DNA of 64,000 nucleotides from Tellurirhabdus bombi (GTDB taxonomy: Bacteria; Bacteroidota; Bacteroidia; Cytophagales; Spirosomataceae): assembly GCF_021484805.1 (NCBI RefSeq), contig NZ_CP090557.1, positions 2,244,001 through 2,308,000 on the forward strand, read 5' to 3'. Below the pieces are notes generated by a model, which was given only the letters and a program-made list of their open reading frames with translations, was not told the DNA's origin and did not search any database. Position 1 is the stretch's first letter. The number at the start of each line of letters is the position of its first letter. The position numbers and the translations under genes are program-made. Below, one piece after another: positions 7,358 to 16,129 of this stretch.

Positions 7358-9133
7358 ATGGAAAAAATCTCTACGTTTCAGAACTTTCGTAAACGGTATC
7401 CAATTCGTCCCCACAACGAAGCTTTTTTGTTGGGGAGCGGCTCGTATGGAAAAGTCGTGAGGGTGGAAGACCAGCTTGAGACTGAATGGGTAGCCGTTAA
7501 AATTAGCGAATTTAAAGGAGATGATTCTAAGTCGTTAAAAGCAGAAGTTGAGTTGGCGCAGCGGGTGCCTCGTCAGACCAACATTGCCCGCTACGATACC
7601 TGTTACCGGCTGGAAACGGACACCGGCGTCGTTGATTTTGCCATCATGAAATACTACCCAGATGGGAATTTAGCGATGTTAATGAAGCAAAACACGCTCC
7701 AGCTTTCCCATAAGGAAGACATTGTTCGGGGTATTCTGAAGGGCTTGCAACACCTGCATCTGCATCGGATTATTCACCGGGATTTCAAACCGGCCAATAT
7801 TTTGATTTCAAGGGATAACCAGGGTCGGCTTGTGCCAAAAATTGCTGATTTTGGTTTAAGTAAACTCGTCCATCAGGACGAAATGGATAGCTCTGATTTC
7901 GAACTCAGTGACGGTCGAGGAACCCCTTCGTACAAAGCACCCGAGCAAATAGAAGGCAATATGGTTAGCTTCAACCTGGACTTGTGGGCCTTTGGCGTCA
8001 TTGTTTACGAGCTTTTTACGGGTGAAAAACCATTTGTCGCCGATACAAAAGCTTTGAGTGAGCAGGCTGTTAAACGGGAGATTGAATTAAAAATCGTATC
8101 CGTTTCGTTGCCTGCGCGCCTTCAAACCATTCCAGAACCTTACCAAACCCTCATTCGCCGGTGCTTGGTCAAAGACATCCGAAAGCGCGCTCGGAAGGCC
8201 GAAGAGCTACTTAATTTACTGGATGGTGTCCATGTTTTACCGCCTAAGAACTTGATACTTTCAGAAGCCAGCCCTTCCAAACAGACTGCCAACGAATTTG
8301 ACGCACCACCTGACAAGCGGGAAGGCAATTTGAAGGTGCATGAAACGCCGAGAGCGCCTGTTTTGGAGGAAACTGATATTTTTGTTCCAGCCCCGCAACA
8401 GGATCAGGAGGTTACCGATTTATTCGATACGGCAGTGCTCACGCCCGCCAGCGGCGGACAAGTCACTGCGCTCCAACTAGTGAAAAAAAGAGATTGGTGG
8501 CCTAAACAGCCATACATAGCGGCCACAATTACCGTTGCAGGCTTAGTGGTCGGTTACACTTTCTTCAACTTAAAAAAGCCTGCTTCTAAACCGGAAGCTC
8601 CAGTCGTGGTTGCAGCACTACCGGTTGGTAAGCCAAAGCCAGAGCCAAAAAGCCCGGAAATTAAGCCAACCAATAATTCCAAAGCTTCGGAATCAACCAA
8701 AACAATCGAGGCTGTAACACCGCTTAACAAACCGGTTGAAGACCTGGCCAAGAAAGAAAAAGAAATGGCGCTTGCTCAGGCGAAAGTGCTTGCTGAAGCC
8801 GAGGCAAAACGGAAAGAGGACGAACGTTTATTGCGGATTAAAATTCAGGATGAGTATAACGAACTGATTGAGAAGGGCCTGAAAGCAGTAAATAAAGAAA
8901 ATCGGAAAGCCGATGCGATAGGCGTTTTCACACAAGCCAGGCAATTAGCCGAGAAGCATGGGTTATCAATAGACAAAGCCACGGCTTCGTACAGCGAGTA
9001 TCTGGCCAAAGCAAACCGTATTTTTGGGCGTGAGGACTACGAAGGGGCCAAGGCCTGGTACCAGGTGGCTCAGGCGCTGCAAAGTACAAAAGAAGTTGAG
9101 CAAAAGATCCGGGAGTGTGAACGGAACCAATAA
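7358..9133 (+). CDS. Transmembrane Ser/Thr protein kinase with C-terminal coiled coil and TPR
   Basis: 591 residues. The Hanks-type kinase domain spans about 20-290: glycine loop GSGSYGKV (26-33), VAVK (K48), HRDFKPAN (D142), DFG (D164), GTPSYKAPE (188-196) and DLWAFGV (208-214). All catalytic residues are present and it is an RD kinase. A linker precedes one TM helix (about 386-403). The outside part is Pro/Lys-rich, then coiled coil (about 460-500) and a TPR-like helical repeat (500-590). It has no PASTA repeats. It probably phosphorylates targets read by the FHA proteins and reversed by the PP2C. It starts 6 bp after the caspase-like gene. Confidence 0.93.
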   Translation: MEKISTFQNFRKRYPIRPHNEAFLLGSGSYGKVVRVEDQLETEWVAVKISEFKGDDSKSLKAEVELAQRVPRQTNIARYDTCYRLETDTGVVDFAIMKYYPDGNLAMLMKQNTLQLSHKEDIVRGILKGLQHLHLHRIIHRDFKPANILISRDNQGRLVPKIADFGLSKLVHQDEMDSSDFELSDGRGTPSYKAPEQIEGNMVSFNLDLWAFGVIVYELFTGEKPFVADTKALSEQAVKREIELKIVSVSLPARLQTIPEPYQTLIRRCLVKDIRKRARKAEELLNLLDGVHVLPPKNLILSEASPSKQTANEFDAPPDKREGNLKVHETPRAPVLEETDIFVPAPQQDQEVTDLFDTAVLTPASGGQVTALQLVKKRDWWPKQPYIAATITVAGLVVGYTFFNLKKPASKPEAPVVVAALPVGKPKPEPKSPEIKPTNNSKASESTKTIEAVTPLNKPVEDLAKKEKEMALAQAKVLAEAEAKRKEDERLLRIKIQDEYNELIEKGLKAVNKENRKADAIGVFTQARQLAEKHGLSIDKATASYSEYLAKANRIFGREDYEGAKAWYQVAQALQSTKEVEQKIRECERNQ

Positions 9134-9166
9134 GCTATTATTAAACTTGTACCGTAACGATTTTCT

Positions 9167-10135
9167 ATGAAGAAACATTACATTGTTTTATTAATTGCCT
9201 TACTTTCAGTAGGGTTTGTCAAAGGGACACAGGCGAAATCATTGGTGGATGTTCACTATAAAGTGGATGAGGAGTATGACCGCTACAAAAAGCGGGGCAA
9301 TGATTTTTTTGCGCAGGGGAATTACGACCGCGCTAAAGGCCAATACGAAAACTGTCTGGAAGTGCCGGGTTTTGCCCAGGATAAATACGCCACGGAACGA
9401 ATTCAGCTTTGCAATAAAATAATAGAGCTGCGCCAAAAAGCCAGTGACTTACTGAGTCAGCAAAAGGCTAGCGATGCTGTAACAACCTACCAGGAAATTC
9501 TGGCTCTCAATCCCGCCGACCCCATTATTAAAAGTACGTTGACCGATTACTGGAGTAACGAAGGGAACAAATTATACGCCGCCAAAGAGTACGCCGGCGC
9601 AATTAAACACTACGAAGAAGCGCTGAAACATGCCGAGAAAAAAGACCTATTGCTGATTCAAGTGGAAAATAGCAAGCAGTTCTTAGCGCAGCAGAAGCCG
9701 AGCCAGAAAGTCACAGAGCCTGTTGTCCAACCATCATCAAAAGAGCCAGTTATCGAAACGCCGCGTCCATCCCGTCGGGTCGCGTTGAAAGTGGGCACCG
9801 CGCTAGTGGGTTTAGGGGCTGGCTTTTATGCTTACCAGCTACAAAGCCAATACCAGACTAGTTTGGATAACCTGAAAAAAGTCAATGCTGAAGTGGATCC
9901 GGATAACACTGGCATTATCAATTCTGATGCAGATTATGACCGCTGGAGTAAGGCGTATAGTGAGGCCGAGAAAGCCAGAGGAAAACGAAGTGTTTACAAA
10001 GCCTGTCTGGGCGTGGCCGCTGCTGCTGTGCTTGCCGAGGTATATCTCCTGGTTCATAAACCTAAAAAAGAGAAAGGGTTTGCCTTGAAACCAGCCAGCT
10101 CGGGAATTGGGTTGAGTTTACGCTACACGCACTAA
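9167..10135 (+). CDS. TPR-repeat exported/membrane protein, last gene of the kinase cluster
   Basis: 322 residues with an N-terminal signal sequence (MKKHYIVLLIALLSVGFVKG, cleaved near TQA-K). Residues 40-180 hold three TPR-like helical pairs, including YKKRGNDFFAQGNYDRAK and GNKLYAAKEYAGAIKHYEEA. Two hydrophobic segments (about 206-224 and 277-296) flank a polar region, and the protein ends in SGIGLSLRYTH. The TPR resembles the extracytoplasmic end of the kinase just upstream, so the two may interact outside the inner membrane. It ends at a strong terminator. The function of the family is unknown to me. Confidence 0.75.
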   Translation: MKKHYIVLLIALLSVGFVKGTQAKSLVDVHYKVDEEYDRYKKRGNDFFAQGNYDRAKGQYENCLEVPGFAQDKYATERIQLCNKIIELRQKASDLLSQQKASDAVTTYQEILALNPADPIIKSTLTDYWSNEGNKLYAAKEYAGAIKHYEEALKHAEKKDLLLIQVENSKQFLAQQKPSQKVTEPVVQPSSKEPVIETPRPSRRVALKVGTALVGLGAGFYAYQLQSQYQTSLDNLKKVNAEVDPDNTGIINSDADYDRWSKAYSEAEKARGKRSVYKACLGVAAAAVLAEVYLLVHKPKKEKGFALKPASSGIGLSLRYTH

Positions 10136-10150
10136 AAAGCAGCATTAAAC

Positions 10151-10184
10151 AAAAAAACCTTCCCAATTCAGGAAGGCTTTTTTG
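10151..10184. terminator. Bidirectional intrinsic terminator
   Basis: A-tract, CCTTCC, 7-nt loop, GGAAGG, T-tract. It lies between the convergent kinase cluster and lipoprotein gene and works on both strands. Confidence 0.85.
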
Positions 10185-10193
10185 TTGGTGTCA

Positions 10194-12059
10194 CTACTGC
10201 CTAAAATTCCCCTCACTGTCAGTTTTAATGATCAAGATATCCTCGCCACCCCTATTCGTTCTAATATCGCCATCGGAAGAGGTTGTAAAACCAACAATAA
10301 TATATCCGCCATCTGGGGTTGGCTGGATACAGTGACCTGTTTCGTTACCACTGCCGCCGATGGTTCGATTAAGCGACGTTTTTTGACCACTGGCATCTAG
10401 TTTGATTAGCCAAAGGTCATTACCTCCTTTGTTGTTACTGATATCACCATTGACTGATTGAGTGTAGCCAACAATAGTGTAACCGCCATCTGTTGAGTTA
10501 GCCACAGAGTAGACAAATTCTTCGCGCGTACCACCATAGATCTTCTGCCAGTCTTCACTACCGCTAGGTTTATGTTTCACAGCAAACAAGTTGGGTGCCC
10601 ATGTTCCTAGTTCATCCACTCCGGCTGTATTGATACCTGCGGTGAAGATACCACCATCCGTAGATGCAACGGACCAGTAGCCAACGTCATCATAGATTCC
10701 GCCTGGAGTCGATTGCCAGGTTGGATTGGCCCAGTTGTTGTCGGAATCAAACTTAGCTGTCCATAAATTAAACTTATTAACCGATACCGTCTGAGCACCA
10801 GAAAGCAAATAGCTACCTGGAGTAGGAGAAAATATGTGTTTCCAGACGGAGCTTGGCGAATTAGTCCAGTTGTAGGCCAATAACTCATTGCCTGAAGAGG
10901 ATATTTTTCGTACCCATGCTCTGGGTACACCGCTTGTGAGCGTTTCACCTACTAGTAAAAGATCGCCACTTGGTGTGACAACACCGGAGTAAGCAAAATC
11001 ACGATTGGCTGTACCAAATGAATTTTTCCAGATTATACCACCGGACGGATTAATTTTTACAACCCAGGCGTCATAATCGCCTTTATTGCTGCCCACATCG
11101 CCAGTAGTTGAAGACGTGTTACCCATCAGCAGATAATTACCATCTGGGGTTTGCTGAACGTAACGGAACACATCATCGCCGCTCCCGCCATATGTTTCCT
11201 GCCAGATGATCGTACCGGAAAAGTCAAGCTGAGCCACCCAGCCGTCGTAACTTCCTTTACTGGCGTTTTTCATGTCTCCATTGGAGGAACCAGTATTTCC
11301 CGCAATCAGGTAGCCGGTTGCATTGGGTAAAACGTAATAGCCAACCTCTGTACCAGAGCCGCCAATGGTTTTAATCCAGGTAGTAACGGCGGCGATATTA
11401 CGGGTGGTCAAGGACAGAACATCGCCTCGGCCTTCGCCATTCACCGAGTTGCGGGCATAGGCGCGGTAGTGGTATTTTTTGCCAACTTTCAGGTTTTTCA
11501 GGCGGATGGTCAATCGGGTATTTAAAGCGGGATTGCCCGTCACTTTTTCTATTCCTGTATCGGGGCCAGGGTTGACATTAGGGTCTTCTGAGTAGTAAAC
11601 GCCGTATTCCGTAATCGCGCCGTTCCCCACCTTGGTAATATTGATGGAAACGTTTGCCATTGTGGTGCCAATGCTGTCGGTGCTAACCGTTGCAACGGTC
11701 GGGTTGGAGGCCGAAACAACAACGGAGGTTTCAACTGTAGTGTTTAAGTTACAGCTGTTTTTCAAGGTAGCCTTGATGGTGTAAGTGCCTGGTTGCGCGA
11801 AATTTACCTTAAACGCTTCGGTCGGCTTATGGGTTTCTGATGAGGTGCCTATCTGCCATTCGACAGTTTCGATATCACCACTACTATTCGTCAGGCTTAT
11901 GGTATAAGCACGGTAATCGCTGGCATCTACCGTCGTGGCAATCGAAGCGGTTGGCTGCTGGCAGGCACGGCGGTTTTTACGGTCGGGCAGATCTTCGAAA
12001 GAGCAGCCGATAACCAAAAAAATGAATGAGTAAAAAAGAAGATGTAAAGCTGTTTTCAT
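10194..12059 (-). CDS. Surface lipoprotein: PKD + fibronectin III + seven propeller-like repeats
   Basis: 621 residues. The lipobox is LVIGC (Cys19). Residues about 40-115 look like a PKD/Ig-type domain, and 115-225 like fibronectin type III (YRAYARNSVNGEGRGD). The rest is seven imperfect repeats of about 55 residues, each with an Y/F-G-G-S-G-x-(E/D)-like start, T-P-D-G-x-Y-x-(I/L)-x-G in the middle and an L/V-x-K-x-(D/S)-x-S-G end. Seven such blades suggest a closed beta-propeller. Proteins of this type in Bacteroidota are usually outer-membrane displayed; the ligand is unknown. The TPR and sigma genes lie upstream on the same strand and may control it. Confidence 0.8.
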   Translation of the reverse strand: MKTALHLLFYSFIFLVIGCSFEDLPDRKNRRACQQPTASIATTVDASDYRAYTISLTNSSGDIETVEWQIGTSSETHKPTEAFKVNFAQPGTYTIKATLKNSCNLNTTVETSVVVSASNPTVATVSTDSIGTTMANVSINITKVGNGAITEYGVYYSEDPNVNPGPDTGIEKVTGNPALNTRLTIRLKNLKVGKKYHYRAYARNSVNGEGRGDVLSLTTRNIAAVTTWIKTIGGSGTEVGYYVLPNATGYLIAGNTGSSNGDMKNASKGSYDGWVAQLDFSGTIIWQETYGGSGDDVFRYVQQTPDGNYLLMGNTSSTTGDVGSNKGDYDAWVVKINPSGGIIWKNSFGTANRDFAYSGVVTPSGDLLLVGETLTSGVPRAWVRKISSSGNELLAYNWTNSPSSVWKHIFSPTPGSYLLSGAQTVSVNKFNLWTAKFDSDNNWANPTWQSTPGGIYDDVGYWSVASTDGGIFTAGINTAGVDELGTWAPNLFAVKHKPSGSEDWQKIYGGTREEFVYSVANSTDGGYTIVGYTQSVNGDISNNKGGNDLWLIKLDASGQKTSLNRTIGGSGNETGHCIQPTPDGGYIIVGFTTSSDGDIRTNRGGEDILIIKTDSEGNFRQ

Positions 12060-12171
12060 TGTTACGGTTTAGCTTGGAACCATGATGGAGAATCCATAAA
12101 AGAACCTAGAAAGATACACAAATAAATTACTAGGTGTATAGGTGATTAATTTTATTATTATTCAATTATCG

Positions 12172-12969
12172 TTAAAAAAGCTTGTCCCACAAGGAGTTGG
12201 CTTGTTTATAGAAAGGATTTGTAGCATCGCGGCGGACTCGTTCCAGGATCGGTTTTGCCTTTGCTTTGTTGCCACTTTTAAGGTGCGCCATTGCCAGATA
12301 CCAGATTGCTTTTTGGCGAATTTGGGCTTGGGGGCTATTGCTGGCTTTTTCCAGATACAGAATGGCTTTGTTTGTTTCGCCCCTCGACAAGTGACTAAGG
12401 CCTAAGTAATAGTTTACAACAGAGCTGGTTGACCGATCCGGCGAGAGTTTTCTTAATTGCCCGATGGCTTCGTCATAATTACCCTTCCGGTAGGATTGAA
12501 GGCCTTTCTGCAAATCGTTCTTACTGGTTTGATTGAGTGCGGAAGGAAAATTTTTGGTGTCGAAAGCCGCCGCATCAGGCATGTAATTATCCAGCAGGGC
12601 GGAGTTTGCTCTCTTTTCCTGCTGGTGCCAAATCCAAATGGTCGAAAAGCCCAGAATCAGCACGGCTGAAGCGGCGGTAAGCCAGCGGCGGTAATCGATG
12701 CTTCTCGCCTTTGGCTGGGAGTTGAGGGGTATTACCGGAGGCTTATTTTCAGCTGATTTGCGTTCTTTATAGCGTTTGAGCGCCGCCTGCACTCGATTTT
12801 GAATGGTTATAGTTCGTAGCCCTACCCGCAGGTCGCGTTGAGTCTGCATTTCGGCGGCGAGTTCGGCATTCGCCTGGATTTCATGCTCTAAGTCCTTTTG
12901 GTCTGCCGCCGAAAGTTGCCCATTTAAATAGGCTTCGATAAGTTCATATTGTTCAGGTGTCAGTTTCAT
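12172..12969 (-). CDS. Membrane TPR protein, putative anti-sigma factor
   Basis: 265 residues. The N-terminal 80 residues are helical (start MKLTPEQYELIEAYLNG) and resemble the cytoplasmic part of Bacteroidota anti-sigma-like proteins. One TM helix (about 95-115) follows, then a periplasmic TPR region (about 150-265: GKGLQSYRKGNYDEAI-type and YYLGLSHLSRGETNKAI-type pairs). The start overlaps the sigma gene stop by 4 bp (ATGA), so the two are coupled. Holding the ECF sigma factor at the membrane until a signal is sensed is the likely job, by analogy; it lacks a clear zinc-binding anti-sigma motif. Confidence 0.75.
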   Translation of the reverse strand: MKLTPEQYELIEAYLNGQLSAADQKDLEHEIQANAELAAEMQTQRDLRVGLRTITIQNRVQAALKRYKERKSAENKPPVIPLNSQPKARSIDYRRWLTAASAVLILGFSTIWIWHQQEKRANSALLDNYMPDAAAFDTKNFPSALNQTSKNDLQKGLQSYRKGNYDEAIGQLRKLSPDRSTSSVVNYYLGLSHLSRGETNKAILYLEKASNSPQAQIRQKAIWYLAMAHLKSGNKAKAKPILERVRRDATNPFYKQANSLWDKLF

Positions 12970-13544
12970 GAACCTTGTCGTTTAGCCAGTTGCAAATAGA
13001 ATTCTTTTAGCTTTTCGGTACAATCGTAGCGTTTCGCTTTCGTAGAGTTTTCTTTTAAGCCCAATTTTTCTGCAATCTCGCGTAGTGATAATTCATCGAT
13101 ATAAAACCATTCAATGAGGTTTTTGCAATCTCCTTTAAGTTGGTTGAGCGCAGCCCGCACCGTTTGTACTAACTCTGCCCGCTCAAGATTAGCCTGTAGA
13201 TCGGCATCGTCGACTGGCTGAATGCTTTCCGTCAGGTTACTGTTCTTGGTCCGCCGGGCTGACTTTACTTCGTTAATCCACACTTTTTTGCTATAATCAA
13301 AAATAACGCTAGTTACTTTAGTTGTTGCCTGAAACTGATACCGTCCATTTTCCAGGTTAATCAGAAAGCTTTCTAATCCTTTTTGAAAGGCGTCTTCGGC
13401 GTCCATTTCGGAGCCGTTATGGGTATATACCCAATGGGTAAATGGCCCAAGCAACTGGTCATAGACGTAGTCAAAAGCAGATTCGTCATGCTGGCGCAGG
13501 GCATAGTAAAGAGTATGATTATCGGTATAGTTAAAATGAGACAT
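12966..13544 (-). CDS. ECF-type sigma-70 family RNA polymerase sigma factor
   Basis: 192 residues. Region 2 spans about residues 10-90 and contains FDYVYDQLLGPFTHWVY. Region 4 (about 120-180) has a clear helix-turn-helix, LNQLKGDCKNLIEWFYI followed by LSLREIAEKLGLKENSTKAKR. Region 2 is divergent from the classic DxVQE pattern, as in many Bacteroidota ECF factors. It is coupled to the TPR membrane protein downstream. Targets are unknown; the nearby propeller lipoprotein is the first candidate. Confidence 0.85.
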   Translation of the reverse strand: MSHFNYTDNHTLYYALRQHDESAFDYVYDQLLGPFTHWVYTHNGSEMDAEDAFQKGLESFLINLENGRYQFQATTKVTSVIFDYSKKVWINEVKSARRTKNSNLTESIQPVDDADLQANLERAELVQTVRAALNQLKGDCKNLIEWFYIDELSLREIAEKLGLKENSTKAKRYDCTEKLKEFYLQLAKRQGS

Positions 13545-13609
13545 TTAGGAATACTTTGCTGACAAGTCAGTGCCATCGAAAGATACAGGTTGTTTCATTA
13601 AGGGTGGCG

Positions 13610-13903
13610 TTACTTTTGATTAATGGGTTCGTGTGGTAGAAACGGAATGATCGGTTGCCTTCGAAGCGCTTTGGAACGCTGCATTTTCGGATGGGCAAAA
13701 AGCGCCAAAACCCAAAGCGTTACAATGGTCGGTAACAAGTATTTATCCCAGGCTACGTGGACTTTTCCCAGAAGAAGGATATTCAGCAGGGCAATCCAGC
13801 CTGCCAGACCGTCCTTAGCCCAATAAACCAGCGCGTAGAGCACAGCCAGTATAAAAAACGCAACCCATCGTTGATTTGGCATAAAAGTAGCACTGTAATG
13901 CAT
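13610..13903 (-). CDS. Small hydrophobic membrane protein
   Basis: 97 residues with two or three hydrophobic helices (about 13-30, 33-48, 56-72) and a basic C-terminal tail. The start is 7 bp after the stop of the polytopic GT2 enzyme, so it is likely the last gene of that operon. No family is recognised. An accessory subunit or flippase-like partner for the glycosyltransferase would fit the context, but nothing in the sequence proves it. Confidence 0.6.
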   Translation of the reverse strand: MHYSATFMPNQRWVAFFILAVLYALVYWAKDGLAGWIALLNILLLGKVHVAWDKYLLPTIVTLWVLALFAHPKMQRSKALRRQPIIPFLPHEPINQK

Positions 13904-13910
13904 TAACTCA

Positions 13911-15128
13911 TTAACGCTTGTGTCCTGATAAAATGCTGATCATAAAGCCAGTAGAGATTAACTGAACGCCGATGGTCAAAAGCAGAATAAAAGGAATCAG
14001 AACACGAAGCATATATTGAGGATCCAAACGACCGAAAGAAGTTTCTTCCCAGATCTGAAAACTGTACACTAGGCCAAGTCCACCGAGCAGGAGAAATGAA
14101 AGGCCGCCAAAAATCATTTTATTGATAAAAGAGGGTTTAGTTACCTGTTCGGTCCAGCGGCGTTTGGGAAAAACAGTTGTAATCGCTCCGTTAATGTGAC
14201 TGATAAGCCCTAGGGCAATAAGTTGTAAGCCAATAATGAGGGCAACCGCTCCAACCAGCATGAAATGGATATCGAACTGAATTTGGCGAATTTCCGGCGT
14301 ATGGGGCAGCAGCCAAAGGCAGATCAACAAGCCTAAAACGCTGATTAGAATACCCGGAATAATAAACAACCAGCGAGGGCTGTATACGAGCAGAAAATGC
14401 AGATGACGCCATCCGTCCTGCCAGGTGCGAAGTTGGGGAGCACGGGAACGTCCGTTGCGGGAGAGCGTTACCGGAACTTCCGTAATCTTAGCCTGATTTA
14501 GGGAGGCTTTTACCACCATTTCGCTGGCAAATTCCGTGCCTGGGGACCTCAGGTTCCAGCGCTCGTACTCCTTTTTGTGAAAACCCCGCAGGCCACAGTG
14601 GAAATCGCCAATTTGAATGTTGTAAAAAAGCCGGCCTATAAACGACAGCATTGGATTGCCTAAGTATCTGTGAAGCAACGGCATTGCTTGCTTGGCGATG
14701 CCGCCTTTAAACCGGTTTCCTATCACCAGGGTGTAGCCTGCTTCAAGCTGCTCCAGCAAACGAGGGAGTTCAAAAAAATTGTAAGAGTCGTCGGCAGCGC
14801 CCATGATGATGTATTGGCCTCTGGCAGCCATGATTCCCCCTTGCAGAGTGTTTCCGTAGCCTTTTTTATGCACTGACACCAAGCGAGCGCCGCAGCGTAA
14901 AGCAATGGCCTGTGAATCATCCGTACTGCCGTTGTCTGCGATGATAATTTCTCCTTGAATATTATTTTCAAAAAAGGTTTGTTGAATTTTGAGGATACAC
15001 GTTTTTAGGGTTTCGGCTTCATTGAGGCAGGGCAGAACCACCGAAAGCGTTGGGGTGGGAACTGCGCGTGGTAGCCTGACCTTGGCTGAACCTGAAATGA
15101 TGTATTCGGTATAGATTTTAGTAAGCAT
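13911..15128 (-). CDS. GT2 family glycosyltransferase with C-terminal membrane domain (dolichol-P-mannose-synthase-like)
   Basis: 405 residues. Residues 25-240 form a GT-A fold: LSVVLPCLNEAETL, IADNGSTDDS, GAADDSYNF (DxD-like) and FHCGLRGFHKKEYE. Four hydrophobic helices follow (about 250-400). This layout is typical of bacterial polyprenyl-phosphate sugar transferases. It should load a hexose onto a lipid carrier at the inner membrane. Upstream GT14 and PhyH-like genes on the same strand, with short spacing, suggest one glycan-modification operon. Confidence 0.85.
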   Translation of the reverse strand: MLTKIYTEYIISGSAKVRLPRAVPTPTLSVVLPCLNEAETLKTCILKIQQTFFENNIQGEIIIADNGSTDDSQAIALRCGARLVSVHKKGYGNTLQGGIMAARGQYIIMGAADDSYNFFELPRLLEQLEAGYTLVIGNRFKGGIAKQAMPLLHRYLGNPMLSFIGRLFYNIQIGDFHCGLRGFHKKEYERWNLRSPGTEFASEMVVKASLNQAKITEVPVTLSRNGRSRAPQLRTWQDGWRHLHFLLVYSPRWLFIIPGILISVLGLLICLWLLPHTPEIRQIQFDIHFMLVGAVALIIGLQLIALGLISHINGAITTVFPKRRWTEQVTKPSFINKMIFGGLSFLLLGGLGLVYSFQIWEETSFGRLDPQYMLRVLIPFILLLTIGVQLISTGFMISILSGHKR

Positions 15129-15187
15129 AAAAGGTCGTCACAAGGGAGTAATGAATCAAGCAGTGTTAATGGTAGGCGCTGGTCTAG

Positions 15188-16123
15188 CTAATTATGATGT
15201 TGATCCAGCCAGGTCAGTAGTTTTTTGTCATAGAGCTCGTTAAATTTTCGGGCAAACAGGCATTGGGAAGTTAGTGAACTCTCTAAGTCGTTCATAGACA
15301 GAGGCGTTTGGTAGGCTTCGGGTGGACGGTTCCAGTGGGTGAACGTGCAGTTGGAGTTGATGATAATTCCGCGTTCTTCTTCGCTGGCGTTGAGCAAAAG
15401 CGTCTGAAAAAAGAATTCATCTGAAACCAGCGTTCGCCTGAAAAAGGTGGCTATTTCTGGAAAGCTGGCCACTTTTTTGAGCAAGTAGTTGGTTGCTTTC
15501 CAGCTCAGGCGGACCCAGTTGGAGCCAAAATAAAACGGGTAGCCAAGGAGGGCTGGGCGGGGTAGGGGAAATTGTCCCGAAAGTCTGATTGCTGCATTAA
15601 TTCTCTTTTTTAACCAGCCTCCGTTGTCGTACGGATAAATAATCGCCCGGTTAAGAGGCAGATAAAAATGGTATTTGCTAACCCGATCGTGCATGTTTGC
15701 TTCGAGCTGCGTAATGGGCACATGATGCACAAAACTGCAATTGGGGTAGGCGCTAAAATGGGTGCTAATCGCTTCAGAGCTAACGAGCGGGTAATCCTGA
15801 CCACTCAGGATAATAAGCTGATCAAAAAGCTGTTGGCTGTCGATAATTTCCTGAATACCTGCTAATTTCGCCTCAACGAACGTATAGCGTCCCCATTGGG
15901 CATGATAGCGTTTTTGCACGAATCGAACAGGAAGCCCCTGTAGCTCGCGACAAAAAACAGACTGGTCGCTTTTGGCATCCACGTGTACCCAAAAAGTACT
16001 CGCCGAACTTTGCAGACGCTCAATCAGGCGCCGGCATTGCTGCGGTAACGTATGGACCAGCAAAAGATAGACAAGACGAGGCGAAAGCTTCGCTCCGGCG
16101 CTTGATGCCCTGAAAGAGTCCAT
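15188..16123 (-). CDS. Core-2/I-branching-type beta-1,6-N-acetylglucosaminyltransferase (GT14)
   Basis: 311 residues. It carries family hallmarks: LVYLLLVHTLPQQCRRLIERL-like start, FWVHVDAKSD, IILSGQDYPL (about 92-101) and the C-terminal SDEFFFQTLLLNA. GT14 enzymes make branches with a GlcNAc or xylose donor without a DxD motif. No TM or signal is seen, so it is cytosolic. It starts 6 bp after the PhyH-like gene and should be co-transcribed. The acceptor is unknown. Confidence 0.85.
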   Translation of the reverse strand: MDSFRASSAGAKLSPRLVYLLLVHTLPQQCRRLIERLQSSASTFWVHVDAKSDQSVFCRELQGLPVRFVQKRYHAQWGRYTFVEAKLAGIQEIIDSQQLFDQLIILSGQDYPLVSSEAISTHFSAYPNCSFVHHVPITQLEANMHDRVSKYHFYLPLNRAIIYPYDNGGWLKKRINAAIRLSGQFPLPRPALLGYPFYFGSNWVRLSWKATNYLLKKVASFPEIATFFRRTLVSDEFFFQTLLLNASEEERGIIINSNCTFTHWNRPPEAYQTPLSMNDLESSLTSQCLFARKFNELYDKKLLTWLDQHHN

Positions 16124-16129
16124 GCCGAC

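Noticed and set aside
3488-10135. Reading the kinase cluster as a type VI secretion regulatory block
   Set aside because: No T6SS structural genes (VipA/B, Hcp, VgrG, ClpV) are seen in the window.
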